Of a stretch of DNA of 64,000 nucleotides, positions 11,846 through 25,090 are shown piece after piece. Each line of letters opens with the position of its first letter. Positions within the stretch are counted from its first letter, which is position 1. The stretch covers positions 45,132,368-45,196,367 of the forward strand of contig OX457064.1 in NCBI GenBank assembly GCA_949752795.1, written 5' to 3'. The notes beneath the pieces were generated by a model, which saw only the letters and a list, made by a program, of their open reading frames with translations, made no database searches and was not told where the DNA came from. Both the position numbers and the translations under genes were made by a program. This DNA is from Hyperoodon ampullatus. Taxonomy: Eukaryota; Chordata; Mammalia; Artiodactyla; Ziphiidae.

Positions 11846-13155
11846 AGCCCAGAAAAGTGTCTGTAACAAGCTATATAGACCACATTTCTTTGGGGCCAGC
11901 AAATGCTTCTCTAAAGGAAAATAGAAAATTCATCATCGAGAGAAAACCTTCTACCTCAAATTCATGTTAAATAGCAGTTTATTGATTGGTAGATGCTAGG
12001 TCTTCTCCACACAAGAAAGAATTGGCAAGAATATTCATGTGAACTTATATTATTTAACATGGACTGTACAATTTAACACAGAGTGTAAATAAAGATTTAT
12101 GAAATGAGACCATAAATATTTTTGAAAATAATCTTAAAGATATGGAAAGCTAAATAGAAAGAATGAAAAACTGAATTAAAGTATATGACACAAATGTTCA
12201 TGTTAATGATGTTTTTATATATCTACATATCATCCAAGGAGAGATATGAGTTTAGAAATTAGAATTAAAGTGCATTTTTAGAAGGTATTAAAGAGATTAT
12301 AACTATGTACAGCTTTATTTTCATGCTGTGTCTGCAGGCTTCAGCAGGGAGGATGATAACATGCATAGCACCAAGGCTTACTTTCTCATTTTCCATGATC
12401 AATATGATAATTACTGTAAAGGCAAACATCACCACTGAGTATGAGCACATTCAACAGGTAAAACACACAGCATAAAGTCTATATTGTAACTATGCAAATG
12501 ACATCATCCTCAAAACCACAAGCAAATATTGATTAAGAATTTTAAGCTCTTCAAAGTATTGCTAGAGCAAAATGAGTAAGTTTGGGAGCTTTTAGAGATT
12601 ATTTTTGCCTCAGGTGTGTTCCTGGCACTGAGTGATCCCACACGTCTAGAAGAAGGCAGCACATGAAAGAGCTGAAAATGAAACTTTAAAATGAATGGTA
12701 AAGAACAGTCTTTATTTCATGTTTTTGAAGATAAACTTAGTAGAAATCCAATTTAACTTCAACCTTTACATCATGAACTAGAACTCATATTTTATTCTAG
12801 TTCCTTTCATATAAGTCAGATCTGCCATAATGTGTCACTGAAGAGAGACCAAAGGAAAGATGGTCTTAGTTGATGGGACATTATGGTAAGCTGATTTTGT
12901 CTGAGTCCTTCACTAATTGGTTAACTCCCCTATGTAATGTTAGATCTAGAGACAATATTAGAAATCAACCCCTGCATGTTATACAGGAAGAAATAGAGGC
13001 CTAGAATGATGTGTGGGTGGTATCACCATTCATGCTGTTAATCAGTTAAAAACCCAAACAGCAAACAAACCCAAAGGACCCCTTATGTACTCAAAGACAA
13101 TTGTTGTAATTTTCTACTTTAAAATAAACCAACTCATCCTATCTACTACTTTCTC
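11846..13155. other. Unassigned non-coding sequence
   Basis: No recognised repeat or gene. The minus-strand frame at 12,265-12,450 is short and without a motif. Confidence 0.4.
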
Positions 13156-13159
13156 TCAA

Positions 13160-13740
13160 AGTTTGCTAGCCTAAGCTACCATTTTCTCTCACTTGGAATA
13201 CTGCAATAGCCTATTACCTTTGTCTTCCATCATCCTCTCTCTTTCTTTCTAATGTGTTCTCCTCATAAAGCCAGAGTGACTTCTTTGAAGTTCATATATG
13301 ATCAAGTAATTTCTTACTGGGATGATTTCAGTGACTTCCCATTGGCCTTAGAATGAAGGCTGAGCTCCCTAGCTTGAGCCCTAGCTGATTCTCATCTCAA
13401 CTCTTGCCTCCCATCCTGCCCTATTGATCACAGCTTTGCAGTCACACCCACCTTCTGCACATGCTCTTCACCCTACAGGCTTTCCCTGCCATAGTCCAGT
13501 TAGTCCCTTAGACCTCAATTCAAGCAAGACGTCCTACAGCAAGCCTTCGTTGACTTTATGTCTTAAAAAAAGAAAAAAACCAAAAACTGTCACAGACTTG
13601 CATAGCAACATATACCTTTCCTTTATAACACTTACTGCAGTTGTAATATCACATCAACATGTGTGGTAGAGACTCCCCTATGAGACCGTAAGCTCCAGAA
13701 AGGATACTGGCATACTAATAGTATATATTAAGTTCAGTTT
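13160..13740 (+). mobile_element. L2 3'-region fossil
   Basis: The succession of tactgcaatagcctattacc, a gccagagtgacttctttgaa phrase, gacttcccattggccttaga, then gaccgtaagctccagaaagg follows the L2 3' sequence over about 550 bases. A short A-rich insertion lies at 13,565-13,590. The 81-codon frame at 13,424-13,669 is part of it, not a gene. Confidence 0.7.
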
Positions 13741-14559
13741 TATAACATTTATGTGAAATAAAGTCATCCAAAAAAATGTGGATATTTGGAAATCACGAAA
13801 TGTTTTTGGAACATAACCAAAAATTTGTATTAGGAAATGTTGCATGAAAAAAAATTAAGCACATGTAAGTCTTAGAATCCATTTTATCTCACAATTTTGG
13901 TTAATTGAACAGAGAAAAATCCAAATATATCGAGATAGTCAGCTGCAACAATAACAGCTAACATTCTATTCACAGGATGCTTTTCATTTCAAATAAGCAG
14001 AATCCTCAATAGTAGAGAGATTTTTATTCACAGTCCAATCAATCACAACCTCTAATAACTTTAATAACCTCTAATAACTGCTTGTATCCTCTGATAGGTG
14101 AAACATTTTAAATGAGTAGAATACTAGGCTCCTCAGTCAGTTTGGAACTTTATTTTTGGTGAAGAATAAATTTTTCAAGTATATCTTAAAGTATTATAAA
14201 TTGAATGATGATATTTTAAATTAAATCTCAGGTCAGTGGCATTTGTCTCAGATAGTCTCTTAAATTCTCAAGAAACTCAACATTTATTTTGTTTGTCAAG
14301 TTGAATCCAGAATCCATCCACTAAAACTTTATCTGCAACATTATGCACTTTAACAATACAAGCTCCCATTGCTAAAGTAAGCCCTTCAGCTTATTAAAAA
14401 ATAAAAAAAATTCCATACCATTCCAAACATATTGTATAAACATGTTTGAGAGAGGTGGTGTGTTTGAGATTGTTTTCATCAGCAAAAATAATGAGTTTGT
14501 CTCATGTGACATATTCAAGCCTCCACCTTGATTCTAGACCATGAGAGATAATTCTGGAA
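13741..14559. other. Unassigned; may include the far end of the hAT relic
   Basis: No clear family. It lies just downstream (minus-strand sense) of the transposase motifs. It may therefore be decayed C-terminal transposase and element sequence. A 13-bp phrase, acctctaataact, occurs twice near 14,048-14,080. Confidence 0.3.
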
Positions 14560-14945
14560 AAGTCTCCTATTTAATAAGATTGCTAATACATTTGACAATT
14601 TTGTGACATTTCTCAAAACTGTTTTTGAAAGATGCTGGTTTCTATAATTTCTTTGCAACATGTGGTGCTGACTTGAACACATTTGGGCAATAGATTCATA
14701 CTTGCCATCGCGGCAGTTGTTGACCTCAGTGCTTTCACACTGTCAGTACAGATGTCACTACATTTTTGCCAACATTCTTTAATAGTGTGTTAAAAGCTGA
14801 TCCAAACACTAGCAAAAATTTCCCCTGTTGTCTATGTGTCAAGTGTTTAAATTAATGCATCCTCCTCACATCCACCTGCATGTACAGTAGAAAACAAGCA
14901 AATGGAAATCAGAAATACATGTACTCTCATTCAGTTGAACTGTAA
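14560..14945 (-). pseudogene. Decayed hAT-family transposase (Charlie/ZBED5-like)
   Basis: Read on the minus strand with frame changes, the region shows hAT transposase motifs in order. VQLNEST is at 14,920-14,940, in the position of the usual LDEST. TTGEIF is at about 14,814-14,831. CWQKCSDICTDS at 14,739-14,774 matches the W.KC..ICTDG block that carries a catalytic Asp. It is followed by an AAMA phrase and a degraded VK.I.N.IK-like stretch near 14,600-14,630. In-frame stops and at least one frameshift show it is dead. Such transposases are DDE enzymes that cut and paste DNA, and host genes such as ZBED5 and GTF2IRD2 derive from them. I could not find terminal inverted repeats or 8-bp duplications by eye. 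Confidence is high for hAT, lower for the subfamily. Confidence 0.65.
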
Positions 14946-14970
14946 ATGTGGCAGTTATGAATCTCAGCAC

Positions 14971-15534
14971 ATAAATTCAAGTGCACAAGGAACACAAACA
15001 CTTAATCAAACGATTGTACTGCAAGTCCCCATTTACTAGAGTGGGAGTAGCTTAACCAGTTATTTGAGTATTTGTTCCCATCCCCAGAAGTATCTCAAGG
15101 TTCCAGGGAGCTTATCCAGTATCAGGGATTAGAACCACCAAGCCAGTACTTGGTGTTTGAGCTCCATTAGTAACTACTAAAATATTTCACTTCTTTTTTC
15201 AGATCCTGTGACCTGATATGCTAGGGCGTAGGAATCGGCACATGGGGATCTCGTCTTACACACCAAGACATAGTTCCCAATAGGCATTCCCTTCTCAGAT
15301 GTCTTCCTGCCTCACCAGAACTCACCACAGGTCTTAGGACTCAGCATCCCTCTCTTCACTTATTCTCCACTCCCATCATTTCTTATTTATTTTTTTCCTT
15401 CCTGCCTGGGATAGCCATTTTTTTAAACTTTAGGAACAGAGCAACTTATTTTTTTCTGTCTGCTTCTTAAGAAAAAAATAAAAATCTAAGTTTTGTAAGG
15501 GCTATGATTTCTGAAATACTCATCCACTTGGTCA
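14971..15534. other. Unassigned non-coding sequence
   Basis: No recognised repeat. Part may be the 5' portion of the hAT element whose transposase relic lies beside it. Confidence 0.35.
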
Positions 15535-15905
15535 ACAAGTACTTAAACCTACCAAATGCCAACTACACTTCACTGGCTATTTGGCAGTAAGCAAAAAGAC
15601 AAAGTCTCTGCCCTCATGGAAGTAACATTCTTATGGGAAATAATTAAAAATAAACAATTTAACAAATTTTAATTATGGTCTTTGATAATGTAAATTTCTA
15701 TGAAGGTAGAGCAATATGAGGAGCAGATGGAGACAAGCTCTTTGTAAAAGTGATAGTTGAACAGATGCATGAATGAAACAAACAATTTGGAAAAAAAATT
15801 AGTAAGTGCAGTGACCTTGATGTACCCTGGACTTGGCTGGTTTAAGAATAGCAAAATGGCCAGTATAATTGGAGCTGAGAGTGCAAAGGGAGGCATGGTC
15901 ATAAG
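15535..15905 (-). mobile_element. L2 fossil fragment
   Basis: Phrases gtctctgccctcatggaagt, then a aacaatttggaaaa-type interval, agtaagtgcagtgaccttga and a ggctggtttaagaatagcaa phrase follow the antisense L2 3' half. The minus-strand frame at 15,669-15,923 is repeat-derived. Confidence 0.6.
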
Positions 15906-17774
15906 AAAGACCAATGTAGACATAACAGCCTTTTAATCTTTTTCCACCATCTCCCACTCTTCCATTGTCAGAGCAGGGCTGACTGTGGGAAAAGAGGAAA
16001 AAATCTGAAATAAATCTGAAATAAAAGTAGAAAGTAAAAGATGTGTAAGACTTTGGACATATGTATCAGTCTTGTCGGGTGATCCATCTTGGGATCCTTT
16101 CTGCTTTAGATTATCTGACTATGACACTAATTGTATTTTCCTCCCAGTTAATCCATATCACATATTTGTTGTGATGTTAGTCATCCAGGATTTAAATATC
16201 TTTTTTTTTCCATTCGTATCTGCCTCTTTCAAATATGATGAGTTTAACTCACCTTATCTGTTACTTAATCTCCTTTTAGTAATATTAAGCTGTTCACAAT
16301 ATGCTAAAAAGAAGAGGCTGTTCTAAATGTTTACATTCTTTATCCTATGTTTTAAAATTATATGTAACTTCGCAGAGACCAAAATATTATTATGTAAAAG
16401 TGTACAACATAAAATTCTTTTAGAATTTGGAAAGTATTTATCTGCATATATGTAAAACACACAAGACAACTTATTATACTTTCTTGCTTTTGAGTGAATT
16501 CCTATGAAAAATTTCAGGTTACCCCTTTAGTTTTCATACTATTGTCAGTGTGATGATATTGGTTCAAGAAACAGTCATTGAGAGTATAGTAAAAATTGTC
16601 CTTGTATTTTAAGTCTGCTTGATCCTGTCAGAGTCATTAGTCATTAACAAAGTTTAATTTCCTGCTTTTACTGGGTGATAGTGTTCTTTTAAGAATTACA
16701 GAGTTCTTCTTTTAAGGATAATTGGATAATTATTGTACCTCACTTGAAAACAAATAACATTTATAAGCATAAATTTAGATAGAATTTTAAATTTATTAAA
16801 AACTTAAAATTTAGATATTCTAAAAGTACAAAAAGCTCCCAAACCATTTATTATACATAATGCAACATTATTAGGGTAATGTAAATTATATATTCACTTA
16901 TTATATTTCTCAAGAATATGTATTGAGGTTTGCCTGGCATTTAATTAAGCCAGTTTCATATCTGCCATGAAAGGATAATGGCTTGCAAAAAGAATTATTA
17001 TGAGGAGTCATGCTCAGGGCCAAGTTCAAAGAATGATGCGTGCAGAACTACAAACTTCTTACTCAGTGGTTTACATAAAAATATAAATAGATGCTCAGAG
17101 ATGATAAGAAAAATTGTGTCTGGGTTATACAAAATGAGTTGAACTGCCATATAAAGTTAACAATAGTCAGTGTGTTAACAGATGTTAATACTGACATTTG
17201 CGTTTGTGTGTAGTTTACTTATAAAGTTTTAAAACACTCAACTATATGTTTCAAAAATGCAAATCATATATTTGTAGAATACTTGAAGCTGAATCAAAAA
17301 TTTGAAACTTTTGTTTCACACATTTGCCTGAATAGAGTGAAGGACAAAATGATCCATGAACTGCTGGCCTGTACAACCTGATCAACCTTGTAAACAAATA
17401 GGAAAAAAAAATAGTATGGACTGAGTGAGAGAAAAACATTGATCAACTCTACAATTTTCAGAGATCCAGCAAATTCCAATAGGCTCATTGTAGAATCAGA
17501 GCCAAGGACACTGAAGAAACTACTTGGCAGCACAAGCAAGACTATAGGAAACAAGTCAGAAAGCAGTAGCCCACCTTATATGAAAGAGTAGGAAGCCTGA
17601 CTTGGAATATCGTATATAATTGTGACCTCTTTGCCTCAAGGAAGTGTGACAGAGCTACAGAAGAATGCTTTTAAATAATTAAACAGAGCAGTTTCTACGA
17701 AATGATAAAAGATGGGCTTCTTTAGATTCTGATGTCAGATTAAGATGGACTGATGGGTTTTCAGGCTTGTCTCT
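15906..17774. other. Unassigned AT-rich sequence
   Basis: Nothing recognised over about 1.9 kb. Two overlapping minus-strand frames at 17,251-17,554 have no family motif and oppose each other in register, so I treat them as chance. Confidence 0.4.
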
Positions 17775-18090
17775 AATTCATTTTCTGATCTATCTCTAGT
17801 GTTCTCTTTTCAAAGTGCCAATCTAGTATCAGTCATCTATTAAAACTTCTAGTGACTTTCTAATCCCTATACGATAAAGTCTAGTTTTTTTTTTTTAAGT
17901 CTACTTTCTTTACCGTGGCATCTAGAGTCCACGACCATCAAGCTCTGGCATAAGGTTGTAATTAAATTTGTAGTCATATTCTCTCTCCTCACCTACTGTT
18001 TATTTTGTTCAGGAATACTCGTTATTTTCCAGAAGCTCCTTGAAACTTTGGATATGCCATTTCCTCTAGCAGAAACCTTTACTCTCAATT
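17775..18090 (+). mobile_element. L2-like fossil fragment
   Basis: The order ttaaaacttctagtgacttt, a ccctatacgataaagtctag phrase, then caagctctggcataaggttg resembles the L2 3' half. It contains a T-rich insertion near 17,886-17,899. Strongly diverged. Confidence 0.5.
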
Positions 18091-18224
18091 AGACTTTACA
18101 CCTCACTCAAATTGTATTGTGTCAGGAAAGTAATGTTCCCTCTATCTTCATCTCCATTACCAGCCTTACATCCTCCTATAGCAATGTTTATTCTCTGTTT
18201 TTTCCTACTCATAGGACTCCACTT

Positions 18225-18560
18225 TTTCTGTAGTAGCCATCTTAAGAAAAAAAAAGACATTACCCAGAATCCCTTACAATTAGAGGTGGCCCAGAATAGA
18301 CAATGAGATATAAGTGGAAGTCACTTGTGAGAGTTCTAGGACCTTTGTTTGTCCTTTGCCTTTACCCCTGTGACTATGAAACAAGACTATATGCTAAGAA
18401 CGGTGGGATAAAAATACATAAGGGATCTGGATTCCTAAGATGCTGTACTTCCAGATTTCTTATTACCTGTGAAAGTTTAATTCCCTAATTTGTTTACGAG
18501 ATTGTTCAGTTATATTTTGTGTATTCTAGCATTATAGTTACTTGTTTGCCTTTTGTCTCC
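18225..18560 (+). repeat. Probable old interspersed repeat, family unassigned
   Basis: The phrase acccagaatcccttacaatt and the following ggtggccca…caatgagatataagtggaag segment are familiar from a common dispersed mammalian repeat that I cannot name safely. The two 61-64 codon frames here overlap the repeat and are not genes. Confidence 0.4.
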
Positions 18561-19040
18561 TCCATTGGAGTGTAACTTAATTTAAAAAATATTCATCTTT
18601 GTTTCCACATAGTACAGTTATCTAGGACAAAGTGGGTGGTCATTTATTAGTAGTGGTAGTATAATTGCTGCTATTAAATCCATTGCATTAAAAAGATATT
18701 GATGTCTCCAATCAGAAACAGATGGGTAACTGTTTTCATAAATGTATGGAATGTGGACTAATAAATGATTGATAGGGGAATTATTGCTGCAGGGCAGTAT
18801 ATTTAACTTTTGTAATATCATAAGGAGGCCAACTATCAAATGCCCTTTGAGCTATTGTAAGCCTTAGAATATGGAAGAGGATATAAGTCTTACTTGACCC
18901 AATATGACATGTTCTCCTTTTAATGAAAAAGTCCATTAGAAGAAAATTGTGATGCTGAAGGACTCTCAAAAGAAAATCTGTCAGAGGTACAAGACAGAAA
19001 GTAATTCTGTGACATTTCATGCCAGTAACCTCAAATCACA
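18561..19040. other. Unassigned non-coding sequence
   Basis: No recognised feature. Two short overlapping minus-strand frames (18,618-19,020) show no motif. Confidence 0.4.
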
Positions 19041-19390
19041 CAAAAAACCAGGAGTTCACTTCAAGGAAGATGGAGTAGATGTGCTTTTCCCCCCTTCTGC
19101 TAAGTTTAACAAAAAACCCTGGGTTTTATATATAAAACAAACACAAGAACACTCTGACATGTTCGGAGAGGAAGGTAGAGTGATTAAGGACCTAAGAACC
19201 AAAAGAATGACACAGTAGGTTTCTTTTTATGTTATGTATCCTGGGCATGGAGCTGAAGAAGCCAGCAACCTTGAGACGCCAGTTGGCACAGACAAAAAAG
19301 ATTCCCCTCCCTAGCCGCCACCAGCCTGCTCTCTTAAGCCAAAGGATAAGGAAAGAAGAAGCCTAATAAGAAAGAAAAAATTAGGCAATA
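19041..19390 (+). mobile_element. Possible old L1 5'-UTR fragment
   Basis: aaggaagatggagtagatgt has the look of an L1 5' start, in which an aagatggcggagta-type phrase occurs. The GC-richer sequence that follows to about 19,340, including gagacgccagttggcacaga, would fit a UTR. The 89-codon frame at 18,949-19,218 overlaps it. Weakly supported. Confidence 0.28.
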
Positions 19391-19555
19391 ATCACTCTAC
19401 ACAAGTTACACCTCACATATAAAACACTAAGGATTGGGGGCAAGAAAGCCTTCGTTTTATTCAAAATAGGCCAATCCGGAGAAGTGATATAGCAGTAGTC
19501 TGCCTCTTAGAGAAAGCAGTGCTCATATTCCAAACATGTAGTAGTATGTCTGTAG

Positions 19556-19590
<35 letters not shown>

Positions 19591-21779
19591 CGTATTTTTT
19601 TTTCACTTGCAGAAACTTCTCTCTATTTCCTCCAAAACTCAGTTGAATTGCTAGAAGCTATAAGGTGAAGTAGAGACCTAGTAGGACTTTGTTTCATAGG
19701 AATGCTGTTTGCCTCATAACACAATGGGCTCTACTGTAAAATAAGAGAAGAAATTTTTGAACAATGAAACCATAATCTTAAAATCCCACCTATCTTTGCA
19801 AGTTTTCTTTGTGCCCAAGTACATCAGAGCACGAAAAGTGGGATCTGACTTCCAAAGAAAATACGTGAAAACAGTAATTGTAACATCCTAGTGAAAGCTC
19901 TTTTGCTTCCCTTAAGGCTTTCTGTACTTTGCCTACTTTTAAAAGATGTTATCTTCCCTTACTTACAATGGCTAACAGAAAAGTGAAATAAAAGCATTTT
20001 TGTCTTTTTGGATAAAGAGAGACCATATTTTTTTTTAAAAAGCTTTCCTTTTTTCAAATTGTTACCCACATGGTGGCACTACTATCAGTTCTTCTGCTGA
20101 TACTAGTTTCTAAAAAGCTTCTACAATTAGCTTTATAAAAAGATGTAAAATAAAATTGAATTTATTGTTAGCTCTATGATGTTCTTGTCAACCAAGCCAA
20201 TATGCTATTATAAAACCATACCAAAGAGTTAAATTATGTGAGAAACCACTAGTCATAAATAGTAATAAAGTAATTAATATTTCTTAATATTGTTCTAGTT
20301 TGTAATAAAGTCTCCTTTTTGTGTAGGTGAATTTTCACTGGCAGTAAGCAAAAAGTACTAGAAAATTCATATCATCATCCTATATCTAACATAATTTTGG
20401 GTTTATATAGTATTTTCTTTTCTGAAATTGTTTTAGAAATAATTCATTAGCTTTTTCATCACCATTTTGAAGAAGGAAAAAAGTAGTGTTCCCTTCTTCT
20501 GATCATCTAAGCATTTATTTATTATTATTCAATCGTCCTTACTTACAAAAAGGTAGTATATTGAAAGCATTGTACTTTTCCATTAGAGTGAAATTAAGAT
20601 AAAAGTCAGATAAAGAGTTTTGGCCCAAAATATAGATTTAGAAATAATATTGTAATTGAGAACAAAATGTAATTCCATGCATCCTAGCAACCAAGGCAAA
20701 AAGGGAAACAATATGAGTTACTTAAAGAATCATACTATTAGTTCACCAGGGTAAAAATAAAGCTGTAATACTCAGAAGCATCTGTGATGTGAATGTCCTA
20801 GAAACTATTTATTTTCTTCAAAAAGTGTTTTATGAAATCTACAGAAACATATTTTCCATGAATTAGGGATTTTCTTATTTTATACTTAAGTGGATATATG
20901 CCAAAGCTTTATTCAGAGCTATGCAATGTTAGAAGTAGAACTAAAATTATGAATCTGATCTTTCAATTCTGATGTTGTGTCCTGTTGATTAGATACAGTC
21001 TAGACCACTACTGTTCCGTTTTGGAGAACCAGTTCAGTTCCATGAAGTTGAAATAAGTGGATATCATTTAAGAATACTCTATCAGCTGGGCCTTTGGACC
21101 CTGGGGTAGGACTTTAACAAATAAGGCAATTGGCTGTAGTGAGATCACGTAGAGACTCAGGTGAAGGACCCCACATTTGCCGATGTCTAAATAAACAAAG
21201 TTTTATTTCACTATTAATGTAATGCACATAAAAATAAATCTCTCTAGACAAAGTAATAATTTGCCTCAGTATCTCTCAAGATCTGATGGAAGGGCAAACA
21301 TATCAGGAAGGTGATACTGGGGTGAAAGAAAGAAAGTAAACAAGGAAGAGAGGTTATGCTTGTGTGGTCAGTGTCATCTAAAACAATTATCTGAGTTCTT
21401 ATTTAAAATATTATTTTAAATTTAATTCATTTAAAATAAATTTCTGAATCTTATCTTCAGAAGTTCTGCTTTATTATGTTGGATTGGGTTCCAAAAGTCT
21501 GTAGTTTAATAAGCAAACTTCTTGGATGACTCTACTATCAGTTATCTATGGACTTCATGCAAAGAAACAGACCAAAATGAAGGGAAAGCCAGAGGCAAAG
21601 GCCATTTTGGCAGCAGGATCAACAGGCGATGGGTTCCACACACTCTACATTGGCCAATCACAAAAAGAGTCAATCTGCCCAAAGAAACATTAACTAGGGA
21701 CCCATTTAAATAATAATTGTATACCACAGAGCATTCTTTTGAAGTTGAAAATGTATTCACCTTATTCTTTAATTGCTAA
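19391..21779. other. Unassigned non-coding sequence with a TG microsatellite
   Basis: No gene or repeat family recognised except the TG tract listed separately. Two frames overlap on opposite strands near 21,522-21,760 (63 and 72 codons). They lie over a slightly GC-richer patch and have no motif. Confidence 0.4.
19559..19586. repeat. (TG)14 microsatellite
   Basis: Fourteen uninterrupted TG units, followed by TATA. Likely length-variable between individuals. Confidence 0.95.
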
Positions 21780-22015
21780 TCTTCATGTATACTTACTATG
21801 TGCCAATTTTCTGTGTTTTTCATGTGTTGATTTATTTATCCTTATGACAATCTATAAGGTAGCTACTACTTATTATCATCTTTATCTCCTTGCAGTAGTT
21901 AGAGAAGTTATGTATCTTGCTGTGGCTCAGAGCTGATAAAGCCAAAAGCCATGGTTTTGTACCAGATATTGGATCTCTAGAGCAGAACTCTTGACCCCTA
22001 TGTTATGAATTTGCC
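21780..22015 (-). mobile_element. MIR-like SINE fossil
   Basis: tacttactatgtgccaattt, then ccttatgacaatctataagg, then gttagagaagttatgtatct follow the reverse MIR consensus. The dispersal is ancient and divergence is high. Confidence 0.55.
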
Positions 22016-24060
22016 TCTCAAATAGCCCTTTAATGAAAGAGAAGTATTTTAATTTAGGAAAGTATATAAGTCTAGTAACATATGACTTGAAATCTAAGGA
22101 ACATAACCAACCTACCAGATATTAATTTCTCGATGTATTTTATTATCAATTAAATGCCAGAATAGCCTTGAAAAGTCTAAGATTGAGGGCTTCATGTCAT
22201 CATAGCATACTTCTATGGGAGAAGCAATAGTTATTCTATGAAAATCTCATCATCATTCTATTATTGAGAAGAGAAAAAACAGAGAAGGAAAAACAAAATA
22301 AATAAGGAGGAAATAGAAGGACTTAAAGTATGCAGGAAAAAAATAACTCCAAAGGCAGCCAAAACTAATGAGGTAAAATGACCTAGTTACAAAATCAGTA
22401 AAGCAAAGATTGATGGACTCTCTTTTTGTTTTTTGCTAAAAGAAATAAGTGAGTAGGTAGATTAAAAATAAGACCAAAAGACATCAGCTAACTGATAGAA
22501 TTGTTTTGATATTATATAGTGAAATAAAAATCTCCATAAATGTTGTAGTTGCTCTAATACTTTTGAGTTAGGTTCTTATATCAAGGGCTTCAGATAGTTT
22601 TGATATATATTTTTCACACATCTTTCATCAGTTCATATTATTTTCAAACACTTGGCAATCTGTGGTGTAGATTAATCTTAGTAATTAAAATTTCTTTATA
22701 AGGGAATTTCATATTCTGAGCCCTACATAATGCAAGAAAATTTTAGTACAATTACAGATAAAGAGCATTTAAAAATACATCTTAAATTTTAAGTACATGA
22801 TACAAGATCACTTTTGATATATCAAAGAGTGATTAAAATTTCTACTCCTTGGTTAGATTTGTCATTCAATCACTATGATGGAAAAAATCAAAACAAAAAG
22901 GAAACTGTGATGGAATGAGGAAAAAGAGGTTAATTCTCCATATACCTTAATCTTTCTTATATAAACCTTATTTTCTTTATTTTTCAATTTGAAGTTATCA
23001 CTTAATGGAATATTTAGTTGGTGGGTAAAGTAAAATTTCATTATGAAAATTTAAAAATGTAGTTTTTTCAAATACAAATGAAACATTTCCAAACTAATGT
23101 ATATTTGAGAAAATACTTTGTTTCTCCCTTTAAGATCATCTTTTCATTTACTCACTGAAAAATGGCTTTATCATCACTGTATCTAAATAAAACCTACTCT
23201 AATTTCTGTTTGTTAAGCAAAGTAAAATCTTGGTTCATTTTTCTTAGAAGTTACTGAGCAGTGCATAACTTTCAGTCTGTTTGTCAAAGCCAGTTTTATA
23301 TTTTGAAGAGAACGGTGGAGTTTGTTATACAGATGGCAGATCCCAGCCATTGTATCATTTAATATTTCTCATCATATTTCAGCTGCATATTTATGTGAAG
23401 CTTGAGACAAATTATGTTTAAAAATATCATTCCAGTAACATGATTTATGAATATTAAAAAAGAAAAAAATCCCCAAACATTAAGGATTAAACTAACTTTA
23501 ATGCATCTGAGAGTCTTCTAGAATATTTCTTTTAGGGGGTGAAATAAGTCCTTTTTTTGATAGTAATTCTCTTGAGAAGGTAATTTTAAACTGTTCAATC
23601 AAGATCATATAGAATAATATTTAATTATAAAAATTATACAAATCAGATATTCATTTAAAGACAGGTTTTCTTGAAAGTCAACAATGATAATATTCTTCTC
23701 TATAAGACTGTGAGCACAGCATTTCTTCGGATATGCACATTTTACTTACTTTTATTTTTTTAATTTCCAAAGTGTCACTGGAAAAAGATTTTCATCCAGT
23801 TACTGAAGGCAAAAATGGCAGGACTAAGGGAGCTGTTGCCTTGAGAAGGGTTGGCTTTGAACCATTCCGTAGTTCATTATCCTCTAATCAAGCAGTCAAG
23901 TTTCTTCACCTCTAGAATTCACATTCTGCTGATTATCATTTAAGTACATTAATTGGTTACACTGTAATTTCTGGCTAGACCCATATGAACAAAGAACTGT
24001 TACTGATGGCTCATTCACAGTCTTATTCCCTTTTGTGTAGTTGGCTAAGAGATTCCCTCC
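22016..24060. other. Unassigned AT-rich sequence
   Basis: No recognised repeat or gene. The frames near 23,733-24,078 on both strands have no motif. Confidence 0.4.
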
Positions 24061-25090
24061 AGATTTCTCTATCATCACCTACACAGCTCTCCCACTGGCT
24101 ATAAAATACTGCAGCAGCTTGTAGGTAATTGATCAGACAAGTGAACTGTAAAATATTCATTTTCTACTTCAACAGCCAGATAAATCTCTTGGGAAGAGGA
24201 TGAAAATATTGCTTATGCACATCAGGGTCAGGAGAGTAATAGCAAGGTTGCTGATAAGCAGGGGTCCACTACAGAGCTAATACTTAATTCGGTGCTCTGC
24301 CAGAGTCTGAAAGCATGCAGCATCCCTTTGCCTGAAGCTACAAGTCTCATTATACACTCAACCTGAGGCATCAACATCAGTGCCCCAGTCATGTTGCTCA
24401 AAGGATAGTGCTTCCTCTTTTAATTAATCAGGTTCATCTTGGCATAACATGCCAAATAGCCAATTAACACTTAGCTACTGTAACCAACATGCTAAACACT
24501 AAATTGCTAATGAAATGTGAGTGGGTAGAAAGGTAGCCGTACAAAGGATGATGGGAAAGCAGGTTGGGTGATTTTTTTTTTTTTTTTTTTTGTATAGCAC
24601 CTGCGTTCTGGCGTTTTTTCTTCTTCACTTGGTTTCTTTCCTCTCTGCCAGCTTTTCAAATAACTGTCAAGCTGCTTTAATTGGAAATTGTTAGAAGTAG
24701 ACTGTACTCAGACTAGTTAAGCTAAAACAAAAGTAGTACATTATTTTAATCTTTTGCTCTGTGGGTTGTAATAGTAAAAGATGCTGAGAGGCATTTTCCT
24801 TGGTCTTGTCCCTGTTTCATATCTGTTACCAACTTTTTAAGGAGTTTCAAATCAGTGAAATATAAATCAGAAATAGTTATTTTTCTACAATCATCTCTTT
24901 CCCGAGAGCTTTGATATATTTTTCTTTCCTGTCCTTTAATGAAATCTCAAGCCGATTTTAAAAACATTCCAGATACTTTGGTCATTAAAACATAGTGTAC
25001 TTTATAATTTAAAGCATAATCTTGGTTTCAAACCCATCTATTTTCTCAATCTGTAGCAAAGACTTGGGTTCTTCCCCCTTCCCTTTGAAG
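24061..25090. other. Unassigned; candidate regulatory block plus T20 tract
   Basis: Between 24,060 and 24,720 composition is balanced and repeat-free. It carries TAATTAAT (24,421-24,428), CAATTAA and ATTGCTAATGA homeodomain-type motifs. A run of 20 T lies at 24,572-24,591 with no recognisable SINE or L1 body attached. Function is not established. Confidence 0.35.

Noticed and set aside
21522..21760. Opposed 63- and 72-codon frames
   Set aside because: Mutually overlapping, motif-free, and no sign of exon structure.
24572..24591. T20 as the tail of a processed pseudogene
   Set aside because: No cDNA-like body follows on the minus strand and no target duplication was seen. More likely a bare A/T run.
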